Both the position numbers and the translations under genes were made by a program. Positions 22,258 through 35,763 of a DNA stretch of 64,000 nt are shown piece by piece. This DNA comes from Sipunculus nudus (taxonomy: Eukaryota > Annelida > Sipuncula > Golfingiida > Sipunculidae). Within the stretch, counting starts at the first letter, position 1, and each line of letters starts with the position of its first letter. The notes beneath the pieces were generated by a model that was not told where the DNA came from, made no database searches, and was given only the letters and a program-made list of their open reading frames with translations. Location: NCBI GenBank assembly GCA_026874595.1, contig CM049314.1, positions 14,438,729 through 14,502,728 on the forward strand, in the 5' to 3' direction.

Positions 22258-23070
22258 CCCGGACTCGGGTTTCCAGTGACTCGGAGTCAAGGGAGTAGGA
22301 ATCGGACTCAATCATCAAGGACTTGGACTTGGTCTCACAAATCAAGGACTCGGACTTGGACTCAAAAATCAAGGACTCGGACTCAAACATCAAGAACTCG
22401 GACTTGGACTCAAACACCAAGGAGTCGGACTTGGACTCACAAATCAAGGATTCGGACTTGGACTCAAACATCAAGGACTCGGACTCAGACATCAAGGACT
22501 CGGACTCAAACATCAAGAACTCGGACTTGGACTTAAACATCAAGGACTCGGACTTGGACTCATAAATCAAGGATTCGGACATGGGCTCAAACATCAAGGA
22601 ATCGGACTCAAACATCAAGAACTCGGACTTGGACTCAAACCCCAAGGACTCGGACTTGGACTCACAAATCAAGGATTCGGACTTGGTCTCATAAATCAAG
22701 GACTCGGACTTGGGCTCAAACATCAAGGACTCGGACTCAGACATCAAGGACTCGGACTCAAACATCAAGAACTCGGACTTGGACTCAAACATCAACGACT
22801 CGGACTAAGACATCAAGGACTCGGACTCAAACATAAGGACTCGGACCTGGACTCAAACACCAAGGACTCGGACTTGGACTCATAAATCAAGGATTCGGAC
22901 TTGGACTCAGACATCAAGGACTCGGACTCAAACATCATGAACTCGGACTTGGACTAAAACACCAAGGACTCGGACTTGGACTCACAAATCAAGGATTCGG
23001 ACTTTGTCTCACAAATCAAGGACTCGGACTTAGACTCGTGTGGCTTGGAGTCGGACTTTCACCAGGACTC
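22258..23070. repeat. Minisatellite with 27- and 21-bp units
   Basis: Units of the form GGACTCGGACTTGGACTC + AAACATCAA (27 bp) alternate with a shorter form missing one hexamer (21 bp), about 30 units in all. Variants replace AAACATCAA by ACAAATCAA or ATAAATCAA. All unit lengths are multiples of three, so long frames stay open on both strands: 100 and 80 residues on plus (SDLDSNIKD-like) and 190 residues on minus (ESKSESLMF-like). No splice sites, start context or flanking frame support translation, so I treat these frames as by-products. Confidence 0.92.
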
Positions 23071-23560
23071 GGGTAGTGTGGACTGGACTGCATCACTAAT
23101 ATTACCTCTGTGTCAAGGTCACAATTATGTTGATCACAACGTTCTCATAAAAAAAAAACTGGAACGTCTGGCATCCCTGATGTTCAGGGAAAACAGATCC
23201 CAGCAGCGCTGAGCAACCTGGTGTTGTAATAAACCTGACATCAATCAGAAAACCCGATGATCGGCAATATTAAACGAGATAACCACATCAAGGTCGGGAC
23301 CAGGCGCTAGCTGAAATCAACAACTGACACCTGCCTGTGTATGACGTGTGTTTGTTTATGACGTGTGTTTGTTGATTTCACTGAGAAACAGACAAACGGG
23401 CAGATGCCACTGGCCAGTTAACGGTCTGATTGGTCTGTGCAGGTGGCCAGAGAATAGACTAACTCAGTCTGTCACGTGATCTGCGGTGTCTAACTAAAAC
23501 AAGGACACGGGATGTGATTCTTGGCCGTAAGTCCAGGTACAGTTGTTTTTTTTTTATGAT
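23071..23560. promoter_or_regulatory. Candidate regulatory island after the minisatellite
   Basis: Non-repetitive, GC nearer 45-50%, no ORF. It contains a tandem TATGACGTGTGTTTGTT pair (about 23339-23374) with TGACGTG (CRE-half/bZIP-like) cores, TGGCCAG inverted pairs at 23409-23455, and an E-box CACGTG at 23474. This is composition and motif evidence only. Confidence 0.25.
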
Positions 23561-26347
23561 GCTGCTCTGTTTTGTCATCACTGGCGACCGGCTTGAAAGG
23601 TAGGCGTGGTAAAACGTTAATAACGTCGTTTCCCAAATTGATCTATTATTATGCCTCTGAAGGAGGCGATGAAGGCCTACTATGTTTCACACATGGTAGA
23701 TTATCTTTTAGCTGTGAGCAACATAAGTCTTTACTTAAGAAAGTATGAACCTATTTGATGGAATCATTTTGAAAATTCAGGTTTGAATTAAAATGTCTGA
23801 TTCAATATGGATCATTATAATATGTTTTTATTTCTAACAATTCTTTATTATTGTGAGACAGGGTAATGTGTTTATCCAAGCCCGCGGTCAGAGTCATTTG
23901 TTCTAGCCCACAGGGGTGACCTTTGATATAAACATGTTATTTTCGAATTAGCTATGATTAATATTCTGGCGAAGGTTGTGGTCTGTCACTACTATATATA
24001 TATATATATATATTGAATTTAATACAAACATTTCCACAAGCATTTTCACTAATTACGTCTAAATTACATTATTTTAGTTTTATACATTTGTTCAACATAA
24101 ATACCTACATGATTAAAACTCAGGTTTTCTCAAAAAGCTATATTATCCTGAACATGCAAAAAAATAAGTTTTCTTAATTATAACTACTTTTTTTCATGCG
24201 GAGCTGAAGATCCAAGGTTTAATTTCTGGCAGGGCCTATGTTAAAAAAATAAATGAAAATGAAATGAAATGTCAACAGAACTTCAGAGATGCACTCGTAT
24301 ATCTGTAGGTAATGACTAGGTAATTATGTTTAGTTTTGAAAACCTCCAGTAAGAAAGGTTTCTTAATAATATGTACTCTCTATATGCTATGGTCACCTTC
24401 ACCTGATCCAACAGAAATTGCCATCACCATACCACTAATTAAAATCTGTTAAAAGTGGCATACAAAATATTATATATCTAATACTTATAAAAGAAATTTG
24501 CTTCAACTTTGTCCTCAATGTTCTTTGAAACCACGCTGCGTCTAACACTGTGCCATACCTCATTTTAAAGGTTATTATTCACGCAGTGACATGGCCTCCA
24601 TGACAATCAGTAATTTTTCATGTACACAAAGTTTTGAGTGATTTTCCCTGCTTTCCACATTGCGGGGAGAGTACCATGTAACGAAAGCAGCCGAACTTCC
24701 TTCGGCATAGACCAGAATGCGACCCTTTTTTTTTTTTAAAAAAAAATCCCTCAAGCACGGTATTAAATGGCTTAAATTAAGGTCTCCTTTGCATGTGAAT
24801 AACCCTCCTTTCTTGCAAGAGGGATTTAAGCACGTTTAGCTCTGACCCATGTGCGTGGTCGGTAAATGTGAAAAACACATGACTCTCGCTTTATGAAAAA
24901 GAAGAGTTCAACCAAGGGGGATTAATGGCAAAACCTAATAAAATGTCTACATTTCAGGAACAGGAATGAGGATAGGTGGAGGCAGGATTTCCAGGCCTCA
25001 AAAATGGTGTGTTACGATAACAACAACGGTTGCGACTTCATTAAGGTATGCATGTTTCCGTGTTTTTCTTCAGGAATAGTTTCCTTGCCTTAAAACGTAC
25101 ATTTAATTCATCTTTCATGTCTTCCTCACATAAACTTATCTTTGTACATCCAACAATCGTAACCAGTCAAAGATAATCGAAAACCTGAATGTCCCCGCGC
25201 CCCATTCCGGTTCGCAAATATAAACATTACTCACGAAGTCTTCAAGATAAACAAACTGGTATATTAATTTCTTGCCACAAGCGCTGCGCCACAAAATAAA
25301 TTAAAAAAAAAATTTTCAATATCTTATTGAGACAATATCCCACTGAAAATCTATTTTCTTTTAACTTTTAGAGTAAAAAAGAGCCAATCTTAATTCATCT
25401 CCCCAACCCCGGTAAAAAGCCCGGTATACCGGGTTTACCAGCTAGTATATATATAAACATATAGAGTTGTGGCGATAATGAGTGGAAAATATACGTATTT
25501 CATGTTTATAATTTTGTTTCAGATATAGGACATCATCAAATATTTTGTAAAAGCTAATTTAGTCGACGCCGTCCTTCAGATGAACGCATCCTGTCTGCCC
25601 GAGGACGATCTCGGTAGGGGACTCGTCCACAAACACATGCGCCGCCATCCCTCGCGCTGCCCGGTCGGTATCGATTTGCTGACGGTGTATCTGTGCATTT
25701 GCTACGAGGTTGCTGGAGTCAGAGAGACTGCTTCTTGTGTTCTCCAGGCCAGCAACTAGGCTGGCTGCCACAGCAACTAACGTGCATACCGGCCTGTTTG
25801 TCCTTTCTGATTGTGAACCGAGCGGACACCACGTTGAGGTAAGGTACAGCGTTTTATTACACTGTAAACGACCATGTTTGTGGGTGAGCTGGCAGCTCGT
25901 AAGCTGGTAAGCGTCATATATGCTCAATAACATCAAGTAGCACTTGAGATTTTGTTGAGTATCTCAGTCTCTCGGGTGGTTATCAGACACATGCTGTGAA
26001 TAGGGGTTGCATGCAGCCCTGCTGTACCTGTCCAGAACCTGTTGAACCGTATACAGCAAACCTGCGGCACTTGCTAACCTTTTCCGTTATAAAGTCTGTC
26101 ATTAGTTGTCACTCTATAATTGACATACATATGTGTGACATGATCGTGCTATATTATTACCAGGGTCAAATTATGTCATTCATTCAAACATGATACGATA
26201 GAAACATTAATATAAGGTCTGGATACCTATATATCTGAAGATGTAGCTGCAGGAACTTCAGTATATGAATAACTGGCAGTATGGAATCATGTCCGTTTCA
26301 GTATAAATGTGTGTCAATATATACAGCTGTCAGTTGTTAACACACCT
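23561..26347. other. Intergenic; small (TA)n and a GC-rich island at 25555-25910
   Basis: A TA microsatellite lies at 23993-24013. The island 25555-25910 is about 50% GC and open on both strands: 125 aa on minus, 59 aa on plus from ATG 25580. Neither frame has a recognisable domain and I cannot choose between them. An 88-bp segment at 24958-25045 is flanked by TTTCAG and GTATGC and is open in one frame, but is too short to call an exon. Confidence 0.4.
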
Positions 26348-26355
26348 GTATATAT

Positions 26356-26400
<45 letters not shown>
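26348..26400. repeat. (TA)n microsatellite
   Basis: TA repeat with one AA interruption, in intergenic DNA. Confidence 0.95.
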
Positions 26401-26403
<3 letters not shown>

Positions 26404-26952
26404 TATACTATTTGATATAGGTATAGATGATGATACCGTTTATGACGGAATACGGATTGATATATGGGGATTGTTCATATAGGGATTATAACAGTATATC
26501 ATAAAAACTGGGGGTTTGTGGGATATGGATACTCATAACGCTATATTTTTGGAGTCAATGGTTGGCTTTTTAATACATAAATAACGTTCGGTAATAATGA
26601 AAGCAGTGGGTGTAAGTCGAAACAGGTGTTCGTGACAACCGTGGGTGATATAAACATATATTTGATTAGGTATAGGAGACGATTCCATGTTTAGTAGACG
26701 AAGCGTTTATGACAAGATATTAGGTTTTACCACAAACGTATTCTGTATATAGGGTCACTACAACGTACATCTGAGGTCAGTGCCGGCGGGGATAGCAGCC
26801 AATACTAAGAGCTGATGGTATCAACATATGTGTTCTTTGTGGACTGACTTCAGTCAGTATAAACAACACGTGGGTTAATAAAGGTATCAGTACATCAAGT
26901 GGTTGAGATAACCACCCTGGATGCACTGGCTGCCAGCGACGGTGGATCATTG

Positions 26953-27008
26953 CGTAAATAACGTATCGCAGGGATCGTTCCGTAAATAACATATTGCGGG
27001 GATCGTTC
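26953..27008 (+). repeat. 28-bp tandem duplication
   Basis: Two adjacent 28-bp units: 26953-26980 begins CGTAAATAACGTATCGCAGG and 26981-27008 begins CGTAAATAACATATTGCGGG; both end GGATCGTTC. Three substitutions separate them. Confidence 0.85.
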
Positions 27009-27266
27009 CAGACCAGGTGTTGTGACTTTGGTGTTATTCAATAGAACTCAAGGGGTCGCCTCGGACGTGTGGCTGTAGAAGATGGGTTATTAGTCTTGCT
27101 GCACGGGGTTTATTGAAACTACACAGACTGCCAACACTTTACACCCAGAAATCCTGTTTTATATGTTTAGCCTGCAAGGAACGGCAACGCCCCTTCTTAT
27201 TCCATTACATGTTAATATGTATACACCTGTATGTTCTATCAAGGTGGAACGATAAATAAGGTGGTG

Positions 27267-27273
<7 letters not shown>

Positions 27274-27326
<53 letters not shown>
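27274..27326. repeat. (TA)n microsatellite
   Basis: About 53 bp of TA in intergenic DNA. Confidence 0.95.
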
Positions 27327-27331
<5 letters not shown>

Positions 27332-30300
27332 AATATTTTCCCCATAGAAATTTGTCTTCGTAACAATATACATGTATATTAATATGTGTGTATGAAGTTG
27401 GTCTCTCTTACTGGCCTTTCCATATTGAGTAAAAAAGGAGCAGTGTTATTAAGAACTTAATATATAAGCCACAGTTTTAAAACAGTTATCTTAATACGAC
27501 TTTATTGTGCGGTTTATTCAGTCGGACATGTACAACATACATATACAAAATGCTTTTGTAATGAGATGCACGGTGCGCCACAAGCCTTTGTTTGTTCCAA
27601 ATACAGCTCTGTAACCTATGATCATGACAATGGTAGTACTTTGACTGACCAATTAGTTTTTGTTCCATGTATATATATACGTATGTGCGGGTAGTTGACA
27701 CGTCACACAATTTTTACTGCCAACTGGCAACGAACACTATTTATGGTGCTGTAGTGACGGAGCATCGGATAAAATATGGCATCCCTGGGCTATCACATGG
27801 TATAAGATAAAAACGACTCGACGCGACTGCATGCTCTGGTAACGTGAAGTTTCTTATTAGGCTTCGAATGGAAAACATACAAGGGACGTTGAATAATACA
27901 GAAGCCCAAAGCACAGAACTGGAAGATTTGTGTTTGAAAGGTCCCCCCTCCATGGGTCTCTGATACACTTCACTCTTCAAGATGGTCGCGTCTGAATACG
28001 GTCTGGTCTGTATTTTATTCAGAGCTGCCGTGCTGTCTGCTGTGCTCCTTTTGTTTGATTAAATGACGGTCCCTTACATGAGGCTTTTTACATAAGTAAA
28101 TACTGTATACATCGTTAATTATTCGCTCGCTTTTTTTTTCGTACATTCTGTATCAGAACTCCACTGGATTAAATCATGACCGTTAGTCTGAAGATTGTAT
28201 TGTCAAATTTGTTCTTGCATGTAACATTTTCCCGCCATTGTTTGGTAAATATTATCAGGTTTGTGAAAAGGTATTAAGGGTTTTCGTAATTATACGCGAA
28301 CCTTCGTCTGAACAGCCATTTATAAGAACAAAATTATTGACAACCGAGATGGTCTGTGTTGCACCACCTTTTCATTATATTCTTGTCATGCCTACTTAAG
28401 CGTATTTAATTTATTTCTTTTGTAATCGATATGCCAGTACCGTGCGGTAATAACAAATGCGGCGACCCTTTCCAACTCTGTTGATTAATGTCTCGAAGGT
28501 GTCCAGGTAAATTGTATTAAGGAGGTAATATCATGTTATAGCCTTCATAAACGTATTATCGCATTCATCCAAAAGCCAGTGGGCAAGAACCTTGATCATT
28601 GTAATTAAGCAGCCACCTAAGCCCCTAGTAGACCATTATATAGTAAATGAAATGATGATCAAACTTCCGCAACAAGTATAGTTATTAAAAAATGGTTTCC
28701 TCTTTCTTTTCAAACGGAATGCTCTTCTTCACCGAAGAAATAACCTACACACGTTCAAGTACAACGACAGCAGATACATATTAAAATGCATGTAAGAGGT
28801 CAGTGGTATAACGAGTTTAACCTATAACCCATGCATTTTTTTTTCATTAAAAAAAAAAAACAAAAATGCCAGAAGATATAGTCAAAGTTTTAAATTTCAT
28901 ATCGAGAGAATCACGGTTAATTTAAATATTAGACTAAGGGGGTCTTTGATTTAAGTCGATTATTGCTTTCCGATATAATTCCAATCAAAATAATCTGTCG
29001 GAGATTAACATCTACAAATCAGTTCTTCCCAAATGACCATGAAATAATCATAAAGTACCTAAATATGTTCATGCATGGAACAAGAAATATCTAAATCTTC
29101 TCATCTTAGCTAACATAAAATAAAGAAAATATATGGCGATTTTCTTTGTGAAATAACAATGTTCTACTGCATACGACATCATATTTATCGATTATCTGTC
29201 TTTAGATGTGAAATTTAGATCCTAGGTATGAATTATTGCTGTAAATGCAAAAATTGGAGTTACATGTAGTCGATTTTTTATGCCCGGTTCGATTTACGAT
29301 CATTGCCTGCCTTCGATTTATTGTATGGAGTAGCATTTGCGTTGTGATACATATATCCCTGGTAGATATATAGAGGTTATAAAACACTAGCTTTGCGCGG
29401 TGGAGGTACTTTTAATCCCATAAATGGACAAACCTTTGCAGGAGAATATATTCAGAGTCGACCTTGAGACCCATTTTATCTCGAGACCAGACGCTGGTTT
29501 ACAGCTCATAAGAAACATCTTTATAAGGTTACGAACGGTGATAGATTGTGCATAAAACAGCCACCCATGCAGTGTCGTATCGTTAAATATTCCGTTCTCA
29601 ATAGGCGGTGGCCCATACATGTCTGCATTTCGGATTTTCCTCAGGAAGAAAACAATCCCATTGTGATAGCACGAGATACTCTGGCGCGTTTAGTGGAGTA
29701 CACTTTAGTGCTACTTAAAGGATGATAGATAACGTTACAAATAATTTCTGTGACAGACTAAACCCGTCCTCATGTAATGAGCACTGTATTTTCCCCCGGT
29801 GTTTCACTCTACCACGGATAGCGCAGATAAGTGAAACATAAATAATATATTTTGTGTTTTGTCAAGCTTTATCGCTGAGGCTCCACGGGAGCAGCAAACA
29901 TGTATTACATGTTAGACAAAACATTGGAAATAACAATGTTTGATTTTCTCGTAATTGACAAAAAAATTACGACTGTGTATAAAAGATAAAAGAATTTAAG
30001 AGTCCTTCTCATAGCGTCTAAATTGTAGTGCACGTATGTTATTTTATATGTGGTCCGCTTTGCATATATATTTTAGTCAGCCGTGCTTGAAAGGACTATA
30101 TGAGGTTCTTGTCAATAAAAAACGGGATATTCATGGGATTGCTAATGTACTATGATTCATCTGCTTTTAACAGTGTATATTATACATCAATGGATGTTAT
30201 GCTGAATTCCCTTTGTAAAGAACACAGTGGAATTCTTGCTTTATGAGTGTCTGCAGGTTTAAATCACTCCATGGGTCTATAAGCAGATTCAAGCTAGTTG

Positions 30301-31558
30301 CATCTTCGAGCTCGGCTAACCACGCACTTCCTTCATACAAACATGATCAATATACTTTTGTGATAAATTCTTATATACAAAGCAAATTAAACTCGTACGC
30401 AATATAGTCTATGATAAACGTCTTCCCTTTTCACAACTCATATTCGCCCAGCGCAGGCTGCAGTTTAACATATCGACTTGTAAAATATGTGTCATATTTG
30501 CCACGGAAAAGTGAATGATGTCACGTTATAAGGTTAAGGTCATGGTTTCGCTGAATGAATCAGTATTGGGCGTGTAGCATCATGGCCATAATATTGATTC
30601 TTGTGGAGGTAATCCCATCACAACCAAGCAAAATCACCAACACTTATTCATACCCATTAAGGAATTAGTCTTCAGCTGCGAACACCCGAGACACATGGAA
30701 AGTCAGCCTATCAACAAGGGCCGCTTACAATGCCGAGGAACATGACGTAAAAACAGGACCGTAAGAGTATTGATACATCAACTAATTATGTTTTTAGGAA
30801 CGGGACACAGAAACCAAGCCCCAAGGAATCAGTTGGCATTACTTTGAAAAAGTATATGCGCTATAAAACTGCTCAAGAATATCTGGCATTGATGGACTTT
30901 TTAGTTTTGGTTATATTCTAGGATATTTCATTGGGAGATATGGAAGCAAAATATTCAGGATTCGCTTATTTATCAACAGAGTTTAAAGAGTTGCACTGAC
31001 TTAAAAATTGCCAATTAAAAGCTGTAATGTAAAGATTCAATTGACACTTTAAATGTCGTATAGAAGACAAGGTTCTCTGTACAGGACGGAGCTAGTGTAT
31101 AGTATTGCAACGTACACATATGAGGATGTTTAAACAGTGCAAACATGTACATGAAAATACAATCCTGTCAATTTATACAGTTTCATTGTATAAACCATGA
31201 ATTTATACAAAAGTGTGCTTGTGTGTTGAAGCTTATATATCACAAGAAATGCCGTACCTTGACCGAAGAATAATAGTTTGTTTTCCTAGCATTGGTTCAA
31301 AGCAAACATTATAATGTTCTGTGGTGATTTATATAAAATCTGTGGCGGTTGATCATTTTATAATTTTCATTATATCTATGTCATTAACTAACAGGAAGAT
31401 TATGAACGTATATCTTCAAACTGGATAATTCACTAGAACTGAAACAGAATTCCCCTGATGACATCTGAATATATTTCAAATGTATGAAAGAAATACACGT
31501 ATGTTCAGTTTATGGTATTGCAACCTTATCGTAATAAATCATGTGAAATTCACCGTTT
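27327..31558. other. Intergenic, no gene seen
   Basis: About 4.2 kb of unique-looking AT-rich sequence. ORFs of 61-79 aa on the minus strand (27486, 27741, 29202, 29387) have no recognisable features, and no splice-linked exons could be built from them. No repeat partner elsewhere in the window was noticed. Confidence 0.55.
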
Positions 31559-31576
31559 GGCAGCGCCCTCTGTAGG
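31559..31576 (-). promoter_or_regulatory. CTCF-like motif
   Basis: The minus strand reads CCTACAGAGGGCGCTGCC, which fits the AGRKGGCRS core of the CTCF consensus. CTCF is present across bilaterians, so occupancy is possible, but one motif match is weak evidence. Confidence 0.3.
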
Positions 31577-33333
31577 ACGCACTAAATCCACTTAAAAATG
31601 AAATGAGGAAAGAAAAGCGAAACCTCAAGGTCAGGTTGATCCCGAACTGACATCGAATATCAACTCGAGTCAATAACACAAATGTTTTTATTTTTTTCCT
31701 CCTCGTCTGTGACGGTTAACGTAAACATATCCCAGGGAGCACCGAGTACATTAGACATTGTCGGAAATCAATGGCTTCCTGCATGTGAAACCGCTGCGGT
31801 GGGGAGAGCCTAGTCGGTCGGCGACTCCGTTCATCATATAATACATCTTGTAATCCAGGACCACGGTACATCCCCGTACTGCATATATGTACTGTACTGC
31901 GGAAAAAAAACTTTGCGATATATTTGTTTTATGACATTTATGTTTATGTTTATAAGAGCGATATTTAAGTTTAATTGTTTATAATTGTGATATTAACATT
32001 CATTGGGAGAATTTGTTACACATGTAATGCACGGAATTTATATCAGTGACGTATAAATTCCTCTTTTGCCCCATCTTTATGATGAATTGAATTTTCTGAT
32101 TAAACTTGAAAATGGTTTAAAATGTGAACATTTACATTTGAGGGAAACGTGCTTCCCATGCATGTAAATATGGAATGCGATAAAATGAATTATGTGTTCA
32201 TTTAAATAACAAAATGTATTTTTAATAAGAATTTTCAGTTAATGGTCATTGTCCCAAACGAACCATGAAACAGTCTCCAAACGGAAGAAAAGTACACAGA
32301 CAGCCTCACGAGCATTATACATTTAAGAATTTGCCGTGTGCATAGCCCCGTATATTATTCGAAAATTATATTTTGGAATAAGAAGGGACTCTCGTTTTTA
32401 TTCTTACATCAAAATGGCGTCCCCATGAGAGAAATGTGAAACCCAAAGCGAGTTAATTATTATCGCATCATCAAGTCCACGCAATCATCTTAATCATTAT
32501 TTAACACTGAAATGCGTGTATCATATCTTGAACAAATATTGCGTGATTTTGTTTAATTCTAGTCTGTCGTGTCAGTGAGCCGTGATCAGTGTTTTATGTA
32601 TTCTGTGCATTTTTTAATCTTTGAGTAATCAAACGTTTTTCAGGTAGCTCGACTGATTGTCGGGTCATGTTTTGTGAGTGTGTGTCGGTTCTGATTACAT
32701 CAAGACACGGCATCTTGTGCAAAATAACCCATTACGCCTCGGCATCGGGAGGCTAGTGTTGTGTTTGAGCTCAAGTCCACAGCCATTACAAAACAACCTT
32801 CACTACCGTCAAATGTCGGCAATCGACTGCTCATATCTTTTGTTGTCTCAGTCTCTCAGACTATACTTTCCGCCAGCATGCAGTGCAGATTTTGTACTTG
32901 ATATCAACGTATTTGAACATGAAATCAATTATACCCAAAGTGGAAACATCATATTAATATCTATTGATTACTTCCAACTACTCCATGGTTGTGTGTGAGT
33001 GGTCGAGTTGGGCGAGATTGGCGTCTCATTAGTTCATGGAACTAATACAGAAACAGACAAGTCCATCTTCCACTGTAATCCGGTATACGTAACAAAGAAA
33101 ATAAAGAAAATACAAATAAAACGTTTATTATAAAACCTTTTGATGAAATCCGCAGTCTGACATTGTCAAGGTCGTGAAAGTCACACCCATTGCATAGTTT
33201 TTTATTAGCAACCAGTAGGAAATATTAGCCCAGTATCCATTTAGTAAAGTTAAACAGACACATTAGGCCATTACTACCACTAATGAAAGGGTTTATATTA
33301 ATATTCAACACAGTTTACCAATCAATTATCCAC
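31577..33333. other. Intergenic, no gene seen
   Basis: Mixed composition. The 106-aa plus ORF at 32678-32998 begins in MCVGSDYIK and shows no domain, coiled coil or signal peptide, and no splice partners. I do not support it as a gene. Confidence 0.5.
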
Positions 33334-33479
33334 AGGGACGGATCGAGGATTTAGGAAAAGGAAGGGTCCAGCAAAAATGGTCTGACTACATTAAAAAAGA
33401 TTGTGATGGCCTAAAGAAAAAAAAAGGGGGGGGGGGGGGGTCCGGATCCCGTGGACCCCTCTCCTGGATCCGCTTCTGA
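33334..33479. mobile_element. GGATCCAGGA family inverted-repeat element, copy 2
   Basis: Starts GGGACGGATCGAGGATTTAG, ends TCTCCTGGATCCGCTTCTGA, with a G15 tract at 33426-33440 and the same internal order as 12244-12446. Shorter than copy 1 because it has only one G tract and one TTAAAAAA segment. Confidence 0.72.
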
Positions 33480-34039
33480 TCCACATCGGGGACAACAGCA
33501 ATTGACTGTTATATTCGGTTTGCAGGGCGTCAGGACATCAGCTCCACTGTTTTATCATATTTTCCATTTTTCTCGTGAAGATGAAAGTGTGCATTGATGT
33601 TTAAAAAAAATGGGAACAGTGGCCTTTGCAACTGAATGCTGATTTGAGCACAACTGGGCAGGTTATTTTGACACTCACTTTACATGGGCAAGGGCTCTGA
33701 AGATATGTTCATCCACTATAATCAACTTGCGGTTTCCCTGCACACAACAGTAACCCGATTCAGCTACCTTTTGCCTTTCTTTTCACACTACTTTTCTGGT
33801 AAGAATGTTGATCAGGCTTTTGCGGACGTATCTGTGCTGTAAGAAGTGCTCTCTTCTGTTCTTTTACATTTATTTAAAAATATAAAAGTACATGTATATA
33901 AACACTGACCTATGGAAAAGAAAAACGGCATTTTACAACAGTGTACAAAAAAATGTGAAACAGTACTTTTAAGCCACAAGTCTTTTTAATTATATAAACC
34001 TTGTGTTTGTAAAAGAAACAACCGCAATGTCACACCCCT

Positions 34040-34330
34040 AGAAAGGCTCCCACCGACAAAACGTTTGATGTGCATTTCTGCCGCCATATTGAGCCCGCCA
34101 GATTAAACCTCTCCTTCAGCCGGTGAGCAGACGACAGCTTGCGCGTGGAACCTTGGAGACAGATCAACACGTTTAATCGATATACGATGAGGCCCCGCTG
34201 AAAAACTCGGCTTGTTGTCCCGGCCCCTGTATAGGTTTCAAGGCCGGTATCGCTTCATCTAATGTAAACCTAATGTCGCCTTTTTCGCTTCTCAGACACC
34301 TGTCGATTTGCCTGCAGACCGCCGACCTCC
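34040..34330. promoter_or_regulatory. Candidate conserved noncoding island with YY1-like site
   Basis: About 50% GC in an AT-rich setting, stops in all frames, no repeats. It has GCCGCCATATTG at 34080-34091 (YY1 core), AATCGATATACGAT at 34175 (Cut/Onecut-like ATCGAT) and paired GGCCGGTATCG/CCGGCCCC words. I infer an enhancer or promoter-type element; no direct evidence. Confidence 0.25.
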
Positions 34331-35727
34331 AGTTACCAGGAGGATTATGTTGTTTTTATTACAGCTTTCTTGAGTGCGGTTCTTGTATCTGTTTTCGTAA
34401 AACTCCTCTACCTGGGCACCAGCAACATTTACTAATTTAGTACACTCGTTGTTACAAGCTGGTGACAAAAGAAAATATTAGTATATATGTAGAAAATAAG
34501 TTTTTTATTTGTTTTAATGGGTTTAAGAGTCAAATAAAAAGAATAAAACAATGTTTTCACTGTAAGATTTCTCTATATACGTTTTTTGTGTGAGGTATTT
34601 TAGAGTAAAATTTACCGTACCATAATTATAATATAATTGATTAATGAGCGTTCTTCTTTATTGCCTCAGGATATGCGCTGAAACTTTATTGGAATTTGCC
34701 TGACAAATTGAGGCATGACCACTCTCTATTCTCTATTTACTCAGAATGCTTAACCCCACAAAGCTAGTAAAGTGGAGACTAATTAAAACTGTAAGACGCG
34801 TGTTTGGATTTGTTCCCTGGAAGATTCTTCACCAGTGCCTCCAAGACAAACAGCGAGCAAGGATTCAATAACACCATAAAGAGTCGATCTAAGAGGATAA
34901 TATCTAAATAATAATCATATATGAGGAGATATGCAAAACTAGCTTTACAACAGTTGGTGTGTAGAGAGCTTTATAAATACACGCGGTTGCTTAGAGCAAG
35001 TTTCATTTTTTAACGATCATAGATGCGATGAATACGGAGATGAGTATATTCTTTATTTTTGAAACCCCATGCTTCAAACCATTCAATATACATTTAATGT
35101 ATCACACTGAGAGAACGTAGCGTATCATATACGTGTTCTTGTAGTTTTGACTTTATCTGCCTATGTTCTGTTTGAACAGCTGTTCACTGAATGAGGGTGA
35201 CGTATTGATATTAATATAAGTATTACCAAACCTTGATTTCAACTGTTGTATGCAGGTGCCTAGAGCTGTCATTAAGACATGGGAGGAATCTCGTAAATTC
35301 TATCAAATTATACCAAATCTATCGATTTCACCATTTCCATTAAAGATCTGTTTGCGTTTGGCCCTTGTACCTTTTGCTTGCCAGCCAGCAGTCTCAATCA
35401 CCAATTACGTCCTACCCATTATTTCAATATCAAGTGCATTCACAAATTTGTCAGAATGGTAAATATTTAGAATGTTTTTACTTTTGCGGTATTGCCTTTA
35501 TATGAGCCAGTCAAAAATTGAAATTTTACCTATTCCTACCTATATGTGAAGGAACTCAACATTCTAATTATTACTTTATATATAGATTCTCTTGCGACTA
35601 AGCCTGTATTGGTTTTTCATGTCATCTAAATTAAACCTTGTCTATAAACTACATAACATTTCTTTAATTGACATTTGGGAGGGCTGGGGGGGGGGGGGTT
35701 CTTGCTTTTGTTTCTTGTTTTATTGAT

Positions 35728-35763
<36 letters not shown>

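Noticed and set aside
22223-22795. 190-aa minus ORF, the longest in the window
   Set aside because: It is the translation of the 27/21-bp minisatellite with no splice, start or conservation support.
24958-25045. 88-bp exon-like segment between TTTCAG and GTATGC, open in one frame
   Set aside because: A random 88-bp frame is often open and AG/GT flanks are common; no neighbouring exon in compatible phase.
25559-25936. 125-aa minus ORF in a GC-rich island
   Set aside because: The plus strand is also open (59 aa), no family is recognisable, and GC-rich sequence keeps frames open by chance.
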